Positions 31,913 through 39,337 of a stretch of DNA of 64,000 bases are shown piece after piece. The notes beneath the pieces were generated by a model. The model was not told the DNA's origin. It was given only the letters and a program-made list of their open reading frames with translations, and ran no database searches. This stretch comes from Fimenecus sp045593555 (GTDB lineage: Bacteria > Bacillota > Clostridia > Oscillospirales > Acutalibacteraceae), in NCBI GenBank assembly GCA_045593555.1, contig JAZNWU010000018.1, forward strand, positions 62,001 to 126,000, given 5' to 3'. Numbering within the stretch: the stretch's first letter is position 1; every line of letters begins with the position of its first letter. Position numbers and translations under genes: made by a program.

Positions 31913-34214
31913 ATTTAACTATACTTAATTTATCGAAGATGCCACCTGCATAACTACCTGTTTCTGCCTGGAATTTCACAGTTATTTGAATCTTATCACC
32001 TATCATTTCCTGTGGAATTTTATAATAGACATCATAGAAGTTATTTGGATTTGGATTTTCGAGAGTAACATCTGCAAGAAGCTCGCCATCAATGAAAATC
32101 TTGAATTTTCTACCTACATCACCACTATAATACTTGACTTTAAGGTAATTTGTTGCAGTATTATCAACTGCCATATCGTAACTGAACCATCCGTCAGAGG
32201 ATGCATCACGGAACATAAGTCCCTTAAAATTACCTGATGTTGAATTTTCCGATTTGAGATTATGGCTGAACTCATACTGGTCATTTCCAACAGGCAGGGA
32301 GTCGATTACAATATATTTATCGTCGTTATTTTCAGGTAACTTGGTTTTGCTGTCTGTAAGTGTGAAATAAATTCCGTAACGACTTGTGTGTTGCTTATAA
32401 TGTGGTGAGAAAATCAGATTCTGATTTGTTCCTTTAAGTTCAAAAGTAAGTGTATCACCTATTCGCACAAGGTTTTCGTCAATATTGCGAAGCCACTTTT
32501 TAGCTGTACCTTTCTGAACTATGAGTAAGTCACTTGAATTTGCGTCCCAAAGAGGAATTGTAACATTAACACCTGTTGTACTTGTATTCATATCCTTTTG
32601 TCCCATATCAGCACTGAGTACCCAAGGGCCATATTTGAATGCAACTGCATTTTCATTGTCAGGAAGTGAATATGCCACAACACGCATATTCATTTCATAC
32701 TCGATTGTATCACCGTCATTCCACTCACGGTCAAGAGTGATAAAACCATCTTTAACTTTCACCAGTTTCTTGTCACCATTGATTTTAACTGTTGGTTTAT
32801 CTTCACACCAATCAGGCACTTTAAGAACAATTTTTGCTTCTGCAGAACCATTTACTGTGAAAGTAACCTTTGGTAAATCTGCATTTTGTGTGATTGTAAG
32901 TCCTTTTTCTTCCCAAGTCACACTTGAAGATGTATAACGATTTACGAAAATGCTGTCTGCACCATAAAAATAGATACTGTCACCGAGTTTTGAGAAATTT
33001 TCCATTCCCGAACCTGTGCAACACCAGAAATGGTCAGTAGGACTACTGTAAACCTTGAAAAATCCTGTTGCCATTGGTTGGAAGTATGTTGTCATTCCTG
33101 TTTCAGGGTTTTGTGATGAAAGAATTGCATTGATAAATGTATTTTCATAATAATCTGAATATTTTTTATCACCTGTGATTTTGAATAGTTCTCGACTAAG
33201 TTTCAGCATATTATATGTATTACAAGTTTCACAGTTGCAGTTTGTACGCTCTGCATCAAGGACTTTTGGTTCACCAAAATGTTCCCATTCGCTATTTCCA
33301 CCTGTGATATATGTGTGATTCTGAATTACCATTTCCCAGAAATTTGCTGCAACCTGAAGATAGTACTCCTCACCTGTTACAGTATATCTGTTTAATGCAC
33401 CGATAATTTTTGGGATTGTTGTATTTGCATGTTTACCGTTAAGAACATCTTCACCCTTATGCAATGGTTCAAAGAGTGTCATTTCGTCAAAGCTGTGTGC
33501 AGCTGACAAATGATTTTCATTCTTTGTGTATTTATATAGGTTATAAAGGCAGTCATTCATACCGCCATATTCCACATTGAGCACTGTTTTTTGTGTTTCT
33601 TCCGTCCAGTTACTTGTGTGACTATATACCCATTCACCAAGTTTTGATGCAATTTCCAATGCTTTTTCATTACCTGTAAATGTATAGACATCAATAAGTC
33701 CTGCTAATATCTTATGCATTGAGTACCAAGGCACCCAAGTGCCTGATGTATTGCCATTTTCAATCTGCTCATAGTGACTTTCAGGAATTGCATGAAGATA
33801 ACCATTCTTAAGCTGGCAATCGTCAAGAACAGAAATCATATAATCTGTGATTTTCTTTAAATCCTTATCCTTTGATGTGGCATAGGCTTGTGATACTGCA
33901 GTTAAATAATGACCTAATGTATGTCCCTGAATTGCAGATGTTTCCCATCCACCATATTTTTCTGCATTGATTTTTCTTCCTGAAATATCACCGAAACCTC
34001 GCATAAGTCGGTCTGCATCAAGAGATTTTAAATATTCAACTTCCTTTTCAAAAGCATTCTGTTCATAACTGTCTAAAAGTGTAACATTTTCCATTGAAAA
34101 TTCCTCCAAGGGTTCTGTGAGTGTTTCAAGTTTTACATTAAATAAGTCTTTATTTTCTGAAAATGGAAATATTAATAAAATTGACATGATAACTGCCAAT
34201 AGTTTTTTTATCAT
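31911..34214 (-). CDS. GH127-like (DUF1680) beta-L-arabinofuranosidase
   Basis: This is a 767-residue protein beginning with a signal peptide (MIKKLLAVIMSILLIFPFS). It has the (alpha/alpha)6 barrel of GH127/GH146 enzymes: GWETSAIQGHTLGHYLTA, GYLHAIP, the Cys cluster ERTNCNCETCNTYNM and HFWCCTGSGMENFSKLGD, where a Zn-bound Cys is the catalytic nucleophile in the family. A beta domain and a final module of about 140 residues follow, possibly carbohydrate-binding. The frame is open to 34310, but ATG 34214 has GGAGAG in front and lies downstream of the predicted promoter, so I use it. The enzyme would release L-arabinose from plant arabinans outside the cell. Confidence 0.85.
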   Translation of the reverse strand: MIKKLLAVIMSILLIFPFSENKDLFNVKLETLTEPLEEFSMENVTLLDSYEQNAFEKEVEYLKSLDADRLMRGFGDISGRKINAEKYGGWETSAIQGHTLGHYLTAVSQAYATSKDKDLKKITDYMISVLDDCQLKNGYLHAIPESHYEQIENGNTSGTWVPWYSMHKILAGLIDVYTFTGNEKALEIASKLGEWVYSHTSNWTEETQKTVLNVEYGGMNDCLYNLYKYTKNENHLSAAHSFDEMTLFEPLHKGEDVLNGKHANTTIPKIIGALNRYTVTGEEYYLQVAANFWEMVIQNHTYITGGNSEWEHFGEPKVLDAERTNCNCETCNTYNMLKLSRELFKITGDKKYSDYYENTFINAILSSQNPETGMTTYFQPMATGFFKVYSSPTDHFWCCTGSGMENFSKLGDSIYFYGADSIFVNRYTSSSVTWEEKGLTITQNADLPKVTFTVNGSAEAKIVLKVPDWCEDKPTVKINGDKKLVKVKDGFITLDREWNDGDTIEYEMNMRVVAYSLPDNENAVAFKYGPWVLSADMGQKDMNTSTTGVNVTIPLWDANSSDLLIVQKGTAKKWLRNIDENLVRIGDTLTFELKGTNQNLIFSPHYKQHTSRYGIYFTLTDSKTKLPENNDDKYIVIDSLPVGNDQYEFSHNLKSENSTSGNFKGLMFRDASSDGWFSYDMAVDNTATNYLKVKYYSGDVGRKFKIFIDGELLADVTLENPNPNNFYDVYYKIPQEMIGDKIQITVKFQAETGSYAGGIFDKLSIVK

Positions 34215-34243
34215 AATTTTCTCTCCTGATTTTTCTTGGAAAT

Positions 34244-34272
34244 ATTGTAGCACATATCTTTTTTGACTGCAA
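34244..34272 (-). promoter_or_regulatory. promoter of the GH127 gene
   Basis: Minus strand: TTGCAG (34272-34267), a 17-bp spacer, TACAAT (34249-34244), about 30 bp before ATG 34214. Confidence 0.75.
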
Positions 34273-34274
34273 TA

Positions 34275-34302
34275 TTGTATTTTTTGGTCAAGAATATATA
34301 AT
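34275..34302 (+). promoter_or_regulatory. promoter of the methyltransferase gene
   Basis: TTGTAT (34275-34280), a 16-bp spacer, TATAAT (34297-34302), back to back with the GH127 promoter. Confidence 0.65.
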
Positions 34303-34329
34303 AGATTCATAATAACTTTGAGGTGTAAT

Positions 34330-34638
34330 ATGACAACATTTGAAAAAATATATGAAGTAGTAAAAAGAATCCCGGAAGGTAAAGTTGCAACATATGGTCA
34401 GGTGGCTTTTCTTGCAGGAAATCCAAGATGGGCAAGAGTTGTAGGGTATGCTTTGCATCGGAATCCTGCACCCGGAGTCATTCCTTGTCACAGAGTTGTT
34501 AATCGTGAAGGCAGAGTGTCCTGCTCATTTGCCTTTGGTGGTGGTGAAACCCAAAGGGAATTACTTGAAAATGAAGGTATTGTATTTGAAGAAGACGGTC
34601 ATATTGACCTTGTGAAATATGGAATTGAATTATATTAA
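34330..34638 (+). CDS. minimal O6-methylguanine-DNA methyltransferase
   Basis: This 102-residue protein consists only of the C-terminal DNA-binding/active-site domain of MGMT (Ogt/Ada-C). It has the winged-helix start FEKIYEVVKRIPEGKVATYG, the Arg finger region (NPRWARVVGYAL) and IPCHRVV with the acceptor Cys C53. Because the Cys is present it is not an alkyltransferase-like (ATL) protein, where that residue is replaced. It lacks the N-terminal domain of usual MGMT (about 160 residues). GAGGTG with 5-nt spacing favours ATG 34330 over 34318. It removes alkyl groups from guanine O6 irreversibly or flags them for excision repair. Confidence 0.85.
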   Translation: MTTFEKIYEVVKRIPEGKVATYGQVAFLAGNPRWARVVGYALHRNPAPGVIPCHRVVNREGRVSCSFAFGGGETQRELLENEGIVFEEDGHIDLVKYGIELY

Positions 34639-34649
34639 TACATGTTCCA

Positions 34650-34678
34650 TTGACAATTGTCAACAGTTGTGGTAAAAT
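34650..34678 (+). promoter_or_regulatory. palindrome-overlapped promoter of the 39-aa peptide gene
   Basis: TTGACA (34650-34655), a 17-bp spacer and TAAAAT (34673-34678) form a near-perfect sigma-A promoter. The -35 box is the left half of a perfect 14-bp palindrome TTGACAATTGTCAA (34650-34663), a likely repressor site. Confidence 0.8.
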
Positions 34679-34710
34679 ATATACATTAAATAAAATAAGG
34701 AGGTGTCGAA

Positions 34711-34830
34711 ATGTTAGCAAGTATTTTCGCTTTCGTTGAATCAATTCTTGGTAGTGCAGGTGCAGACCCTGAAGCAGCTGGTATCGTAGCTCAGGTTTTT
34801 GATTTCATTCTTGGTATTTTCGGTGCATAA
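34711..34830 (+). CDS. 39-aa hydrophobic peptide
   Basis: A perfect AAGGAGGTG site precedes ATG 34711, which opens a 39-codon frame ending at 34830. The peptide has two hydrophobic stretches (LASIFAFVESILG and AGIVAQVFDFILGIFGA) around an acidic Gly/Ala-rich turn with GADPEAAG. There is no Lys or Arg, and the net charge is negative. It has its own strong promoter with a palindromic operator and its own terminator, so it is a discrete expressed unit. It could be a membrane-active or signalling peptide, or a small membrane subunit; no family is recognised. Confidence 0.7.
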   Translation: MLASIFAFVESILGSAGADPEAAGIVAQVFDFILGIFGA

Positions 34831-34848
34831 TTCAACTTGAAAATATAC

Positions 34849-34876
34849 AAAAGCTATCCAATCAGGGTAGCTTTTT
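34849..34876 (+). terminator. terminator of the peptide gene
   Basis: An 11-bp stem with one G-T pair (34849-34859 with 34865-34875) followed by T residues. Confidence 0.85.
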
Positions 34877-34885
34877 ATATTTTAT

Positions 34886-34913
34886 TTGCAATTTCTATTT
34901 AATGTGTTACAAT
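34886..34913 (+). promoter_or_regulatory. promoter of the second MFS gene
   Basis: TTGCAA (34886-34891), a 16-bp spacer, TACAAT (34908-34913), about 20 bp before the ATG at 34935. Confidence 0.6.
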
Positions 34914-34934
34914 AGATTTATGGGAGTGGTTATT

Positions 34935-36371
34935 ATGAAAACTAAGCAATTATCTCCTGAAAAGCTTCGTAAAACACAGCTTCGTAAGGAGAAAGAAATT
35001 AGGTATTGGGAAAAGCAACAAGCACGGCCAAAAAGTAACACATATTTCTGGTATCTTGTGCTGATTATTGCACTTATTTATGCAGTTGATGAGATTGCAT
35101 CACAAATCAACGCTCTTATGCAAACTGAAATTGCCAACGACTTTATCAAAAGTGAAAGTTCGGTTACAATTCTCAATCTCTTGAATGTTGTGGCAATACC
35201 GTTTCAGATTTTAGGTATTCTGTACAGACCGTTGGCTGACAGATTCGGCAGAAAGACATTCCTTATTATCAACACATTCGGAATGGCTCTCGCATTATTT
35301 GTTATTTTCCTTTCACAAAATGTAATAATGTACTTTATTGGTGCTTGTATGATTTTATTCTTTGTACCACACGATATGCACGTCGTGTATATCATGGAAA
35401 CTGCACCAAGTAAAAGTCGTGCTATTACATATTCCGTTGTAAAATTCTTTGCCAATATGGCAGTTATGCTTGTGCCTCTTCTTCGCAGATGGTTGATGTC
35501 AACTGCTGGTGAATGGCGTAATGTTTATGTAATTCCTGCAGTAGTTGGTATTGTGGTTTCACTTATTGCTCTTATCTGTGCAAGAGAAACTGACGCATTC
35601 ATCGATTCAAGAATCCGTTACCTTAAAATGACAGAGGAAGAATTACAGGCAGAAGAAGCAAAGAAAAAAGCACAGAATTCACAAGGTGGACTTATTGATG
35701 CTCTTAAATTCGGTTTCAGTCACAAACAACTTCGTTGGGTTTTCATTTGCTTTGCACTTGCAGGTATCGGCGTTGTCGGCAGCATGAATTATCAGGCAAT
35801 TCTCTCCCATGGTTATGCTCAGAGTATTTATGGTTCTAACGCAAAAGAGTTTTTAGACCTTGTCAGTGTTAAAGAGGTCAGTCAGGCACTCACATTATAC
35901 CCTATCGGTATGGCTCTTTCACAGGTAATTATGGGCTTTATCTCCGATAAAAAAGGCAGAAAAGCAGCAGCAATTACCGTTGCGGCAAACTGTGTTATCA
36001 GCTTTATCGTTTTTGCTCTTGGCTCCAAGATGAACTTAAATCCATCATTTGTCGGTTTCTTCTGTGGTACATTTGTAGGTAGTTATTACTCAACCAACGA
36101 TGTACTTATTATGATGGCAAGTGAATCTGCACCTACAAATCTTCGTTCTTCTGCAACATCAGCACAGACTGTCGTTGGATTTGTGGGATATGCCATAGGC
36201 TTCATTACAAATACAATTTTAGCCCTTATTTTTGGCGATGGTATAATCGGCACAGTAGCACTTTGTCTTCTTGTTCCAAGCTTTGTGGCAACACTTATTG
36301 CTCTTGTTAAAAATACCCACGACACAAAAGGTATCGACCTTGATAAGGTTACAGGTTGTGAGTGGGATTAA
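34935..36371 (+). CDS. MFS transporter (paralog of the one at 2.5 kb)
   Basis: This is a 478-residue permease with a charged cytoplasmic N-terminus, about 12 helices and motif A as ADRFGRKTFL (helices 2-3). It is homologous along its length to the MFS protein at 2475-3869: same N-terminal Lys/Arg-rich leader, same D-E-(V/I)-x-S region, same HD(I/M)xxxYI segment and a similar Lys/Glu-rich middle loop. ATG 34935 has GGAGTGG in front; frames further upstream lack a site. It sits between two tiny hydrophobic peptide genes, the second only 48 bp behind it. The substrate is unknown. Confidence 0.85.
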   Translation: MKTKQLSPEKLRKTQLRKEKEIRYWEKQQARPKSNTYFWYLVLIIALIYAVDEIASQINALMQTEIANDFIKSESSVTILNLLNVVAIPFQILGILYRPLADRFGRKTFLIINTFGMALALFVIFLSQNVIMYFIGACMILFFVPHDMHVVYIMETAPSKSRAITYSVVKFFANMAVMLVPLLRRWLMSTAGEWRNVYVIPAVVGIVVSLIALICARETDAFIDSRIRYLKMTEEELQAEEAKKKAQNSQGGLIDALKFGFSHKQLRWVFICFALAGIGVVGSMNYQAILSHGYAQSIYGSNAKEFLDLVSVKEVSQALTLYPIGMALSQVIMGFISDKKGRKAAAITVAANCVISFIVFALGSKMNLNPSFVGFFCGTFVGSYYSTNDVLIMMASESAPTNLRSSATSAQTVVGFVGYAIGFITNTILALIFGDGIIGTVALCLLVPSFVATLIALVKNTHDTKGIDLDKVTGCEWD

Positions 36372-36418
36372 TGTAAACTGATAGTTTAAAATAAAAAATT
36401 ATATAAGGAGGAAATGAA

Positions 36419-36484
36419 ATGTTAGTTATTCTTGCTTTACTTTCAGATATTATTTATTTTATCGCTAATATCTTTTCATTTTAA
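36419..36484 (+). CDS. 21-aa hydrophobic peptide
   Basis: A perfect AAGGAGG site precedes ATG 36419; the frame encodes MLVILALLSDIIYFIANIFSF and stops at 36484. The peptide is a single hydrophobic segment with one Asp. It follows the MFS gene by 48 bp and is closed by the next terminator, so it is probably the last cistron of that transcript. At 21 residues it is below what gene finders call, but the ribosome site is among the best in the window. It could be a small regulator of the transporter; this is inference. Confidence 0.55.
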   Translation: MLVILALLSDIIYFIANIFSF

Positions 36485-36503
36485 TTTTTAAGATATAAAA
36501 AAA

Positions 36504-36540
36504 GGAGAGTGGATTTTTTAATTTCCATTCTCCGTTATTT
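36504..36540. terminator. bidirectional terminator
   Basis: A 10-bp stem (36504-36513 with 36524-36533) has T runs on both sides and serves the MFS/peptide unit and the convergent galT gene. Confidence 0.85.
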
Positions 36541-36547
36541 TTTTGAT

Positions 36548-38044
36548 TTATTTTACACTTGAAATAAACTTTTTGAACTGTGCCCTTCCCTGCTCTGTTC
36601 TGTCAAACACACCACACTGCTCAAGGATTGCTGCAAACACTATACCGATTTCATCACGAAGAATCTGTTCGCAGTTATCAGCATTAATATCGTTGTATTT
36701 TGCCTTGATTTTTTCTGCCCAATCAGCATGTTTTGCGATTCTGTCATCTGCTTTGATATCCTTATTTTCAAGAATAGCTTCCTTTAAAATTGCCATTTCT
36801 GTTTTAAGTCGTGATGGAAGAACTGCAAGTCCCATAACCTCAATAAGACCGATATTTTCTTTCTTGATGTTATGATACTCGGGATGTGGATGATAAAAAC
36901 CGTCAGGATACTCTTCCGTTGTAATGTTATTACGAAGAACAAGGTCAATTTCATATTTGCCATTTGCATATCTTGTAATTGGTGTGATTGTGTTGTGAAT
37001 AGCACCATCATCAGTTTTGGCGATAATAAATGCTTCATCATCAGAATAATCACGCCAGGTTGCAAGAATTTCACCTGCAAGAGTACAAATTCTGTCAGTA
37101 TCGTCACCCTGAAGTCTGATAACTGACATAGGCCATTTAACAATACCTGCTTTTACATCCTCAAAACCCTCAAATGTAACATATTCTTCAATAGGGGCTT
37201 TTGCCATTGCAAATGTATAATTACCACCCTGAAAATGCTCGTGTGTAAGAATTGAACCACCGGAAATAGGTAAATCAGAGTTTGAACCGATGAAATAATG
37301 TGGGAATTGCTTTACAAAGTCAAAAAGTCGTCTGAAATTCTTTTCACAGACTTTCATTGGCTTATGTGCCTCGTCAAATACGATACAATGTTCATTGTAA
37401 TAAACATAAGGTGAATACTGCAAGAAGGCATTTACACCATCAAGGCAGATTGGAATAACTCTGTGATTCTGTCGTGCAGGATGATTAACTCGACCTGCAT
37501 ATCCCTCATTTTCCTTACAAAGCATACATTTCGGATATGAGCTTTGTTCCAATTTTGTTGCAGCAGCAATAGCCTTAGGGTCTTTTTCAGGCTTTGCAAG
37601 GTTGATTGTAATGTCAATGTCACCGTACTCTGTACTTGTTACCCATTTAACATCATTCTTTATTCTGTATTCACGGATATAGTCTGATTTACGAGCCAAG
37701 TGATAGTAATAATCTGTTGCCTCTTTCGGAGAAACTTCATATCTTTCTTTAAATGTTTTAATAACTTCTGATGGTCTCGGAGTAAGCACACCCATTACCT
37801 TTGTATCAAACAAGTCTTTATATACAACAGAATCTTCACAAAGACCTTTTTCAACTGCGTAATCAAGAATAACTTTTAAGATTTCTTCAAGGTCGGCATT
37901 TTTTGCCTCAGCATCTGTTTCCATACTGTCCATCTGAAGAATCTCAAGCACACCATTAACAGCCCAGATTTTGTCTGCATTTTCAATAAGATTTTCTTTT
38001 ACGCCATATTCTGCAAGAGAAATTATAGCCTCATAAATATTCAT
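36548..38044 (-). CDS. galT: galactose-1-phosphate uridylyltransferase, class II
   Basis: This is a 498-residue GalT of the Firmicutes type (class II, about 490-500 residues). It shows ARQNHRVIPI, GYAGRVNHPARQNH, YYNEHCIVF, FPHYFIGSNSDLPISGGSILTHEHFQGG with the conserved HEHFQGG, and NNITTEEYPDGFYHPH near the end. It exchanges UMP between UDP-glucose and galactose-1-phosphate in the Leloir pathway. Phosphoglucomutase and alpha-galactosidase genes are elsewhere in the window. GAGGTG is correctly spaced for ATG 38044; the GTG at 38053 lies within it. Confidence 0.92.
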   Translation of the reverse strand: MNIYEAIISLAEYGVKENLIENADKIWAVNGVLEILQMDSMETDAEAKNADLEEILKVILDYAVEKGLCEDSVVYKDLFDTKVMGVLTPRPSEVIKTFKERYEVSPKEATDYYYHLARKSDYIREYRIKNDVKWVTSTEYGDIDITINLAKPEKDPKAIAAATKLEQSSYPKCMLCKENEGYAGRVNHPARQNHRVIPICLDGVNAFLQYSPYVYYNEHCIVFDEAHKPMKVCEKNFRRLFDFVKQFPHYFIGSNSDLPISGGSILTHEHFQGGNYTFAMAKAPIEEYVTFEGFEDVKAGIVKWPMSVIRLQGDDTDRICTLAGEILATWRDYSDDEAFIIAKTDDGAIHNTITPITRYANGKYEIDLVLRNNITTEEYPDGFYHPHPEYHNIKKENIGLIEVMGLAVLPSRLKTEMAILKEAILENKDIKADDRIAKHADWAEKIKAKYNDINADNCEQILRDEIGIVFAAILEQCGVFDRTEQGRAQFKKFISSVK

Positions 38045-38120
38045 TAGGAACACCTCGGTATTATATTTAATAATATTATAAAGTAAAATATTATCTTTTC
38101 AAGATGTTTTTATAAATATA

Positions 38121-38149
38121 TTGAATATTTTTTTGAATTATGATAATAT
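38121..38149 (+). promoter_or_regulatory. promoter of the cysK-like gene
   Basis: TTGAAT (38121-38126), a 17-bp spacer, TAATAT (38144-38149), about 28 bp before the start. Confidence 0.65.
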
Positions 38150-38176
38150 ATTCAGGTTGCAAATGAGGTGTATTAA

Positions 38177-39106
38177 ATGGTTTATAATAATATATTGGAA
38201 GCAATCGGTCACACTCCTATGGTTCGTCTTAGCAAAATGGTGGATGAAGACAGTGCCGAAGTGCTTGTAAAATACGAAGGACTTAATGTTGGTGGTTCAA
38301 TTAAAACAAGAACTGCATATAATATGATTCTTGATGCTGAGAAGAAAGGTATTATCAATAAGGATACAGTTATTGTTGAGCCTACAAGCGGTAATCAGGG
38401 TATCGGTCTTGCACTTATCGGTGCTGTTAAGGGATATAAAACCGTAATTATTATGCCTGACTCTGTAAGTGAAGAAAGAAGAAAGCTTGTTAATCACTAT
38501 GGTGCAGAGGTTATGCTTGTTCACGATGACGGCGATATTGGTAAATGTATTGATGATTGTTTACAGACCGCTATCAATATGCAGAATGAAAATCCTAATG
38601 TGTATATTCCACAGCAGTTTGTAAATCCTAAGAACCCTGAAGTTCATAAACATCACACGGGACTTGAAATTCTTGAACAGGTTGCAGGTGACATTCACGG
38701 TTTCTGTTCAGGTATCGGTACAGGTGGAACAATTTCAGGTATTGGCGAAGTTCTCAAAGCACAGAATCCTGATATTGAAATCTGGGCTGTTGAACCTGAA
38801 AATGCTGCAATCCTTGCAGGTGGTACAATCGGCACTCATATTCAGATGGGTATCGGTGACGGTCTTATTCCGGAAAATCTTAATCAGAAAATATATAACG
38901 ACATTTACATCGTTACCGATGATGAAGCTTTACAGACTGCAAAGGATTTAGCAAGACTTGAAGGTATTATGTGTGGTATCTCAAGTGGTACAAATGTTGC
39001 TGCAGCACTTAAACTTGCAAAGAAACTCGGTAAAGGAAAAACAGTCGTAACTGTTCTCCCTGACACAGCAGAAAGATATTTCAGCACACCACTTTTTGAG
39101 GATTAA
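38177..39106 (+). CDS. cysteine synthase / cystathionine beta-synthase family enzyme
   Basis: This is a 309-residue fold-type II PLP enzyme of the O-acetylserine sulfhydrylase family. The PLP Lys lies in NVGGSIKTRTA (about residues 35-45), the substrate loop is TSGNQG (about 72-77), the phosphate cup GIGTGGTISG (about 180-189) and the end SSGTNVAAAL (about 272). Two usual residues differ: the loop is normally TSGNTG and the Lys is usually followed by D-R. That leaves cysteine synthase likely but a related beta-replacement (for example diaminopropionate or cystathionine synthesis) possible. GAGGTG precedes the start; tRNA-Arg follows 10 bp later. Confidence 0.8.
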   Translation: MVYNNILEAIGHTPMVRLSKMVDEDSAEVLVKYEGLNVGGSIKTRTAYNMILDAEKKGIINKDTVIVEPTSGNQGIGLALIGAVKGYKTVIIMPDSVSEERRKLVNHYGAEVMLVHDDGDIGKCIDDCLQTAINMQNENPNVYIPQQFVNPKNPEVHKHHTGLEILEQVAGDIHGFCSGIGTGGTISGIGEVLKAQNPDIEIWAVEPENAAILAGGTIGTHIQMGIGDGLIPENLNQKIYNDIYIVTDDEALQTAKDLARLEGIMCGISSGTNVAAALKLAKKLGKGKTVVTVLPDTAERYFSTPLFED

Positions 39107-39116
39107 AAATCAATAA

Positions 39117-39193
39117 GCGCTTGTAGCTCAGCTGGATAGAGCGTCAGACTCCGACTCTGAAGGTCGCTGGTTCGACTCCAGTCAGGCGCGCCA
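39117..39193 (+). tRNA. tRNA-Arg (anticodon CCG)
   Basis: Acceptor GCGCTTG pairs with CAGGCGC, D arm GCTC/GAGC, anticodon stem TCAGA/TCTGA around loop CTCCGAC (anticodon CCG), T arm GCTGG/CCAGT around TTCGACT, and an encoded CCA end. It is followed by its own terminator. Confidence 0.95.
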
Positions 39194-39194
39194 G

Positions 39195-39223
39195 AAAAAG
39201 ACAAGCTTTGGCTTGTCTTTTTT
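39195..39223 (+). terminator. terminator of tRNA-Arg
   Basis: AAAAAGACAAGC/GCTTGTCTTTTT stem with a TTTG loop and T run (39195-39223). Confidence 0.9.
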
Positions 39224-39265
39224 ATTCATTCCGAATATTAAAAATCGACAATTTGTTCTTCACTA

Positions 39266-39303
39266 AACAACCCTGACTTGCATATTTGCAAATCAGGGTT
39301 GTT
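39266..39303 (-). terminator. hairpin after the dockerin lipase gene
   Basis: An 11-bp perfect stem (39266-39276 with 39293-39303) downstream of the minus-strand lipase gene. The T tract is weak, so it may act as terminator or as a 3' stability hairpin. Confidence 0.55.
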
Positions 39304-39337
39304 ATTATCTAAATATATGTATTCGTTTTGCACTCTA

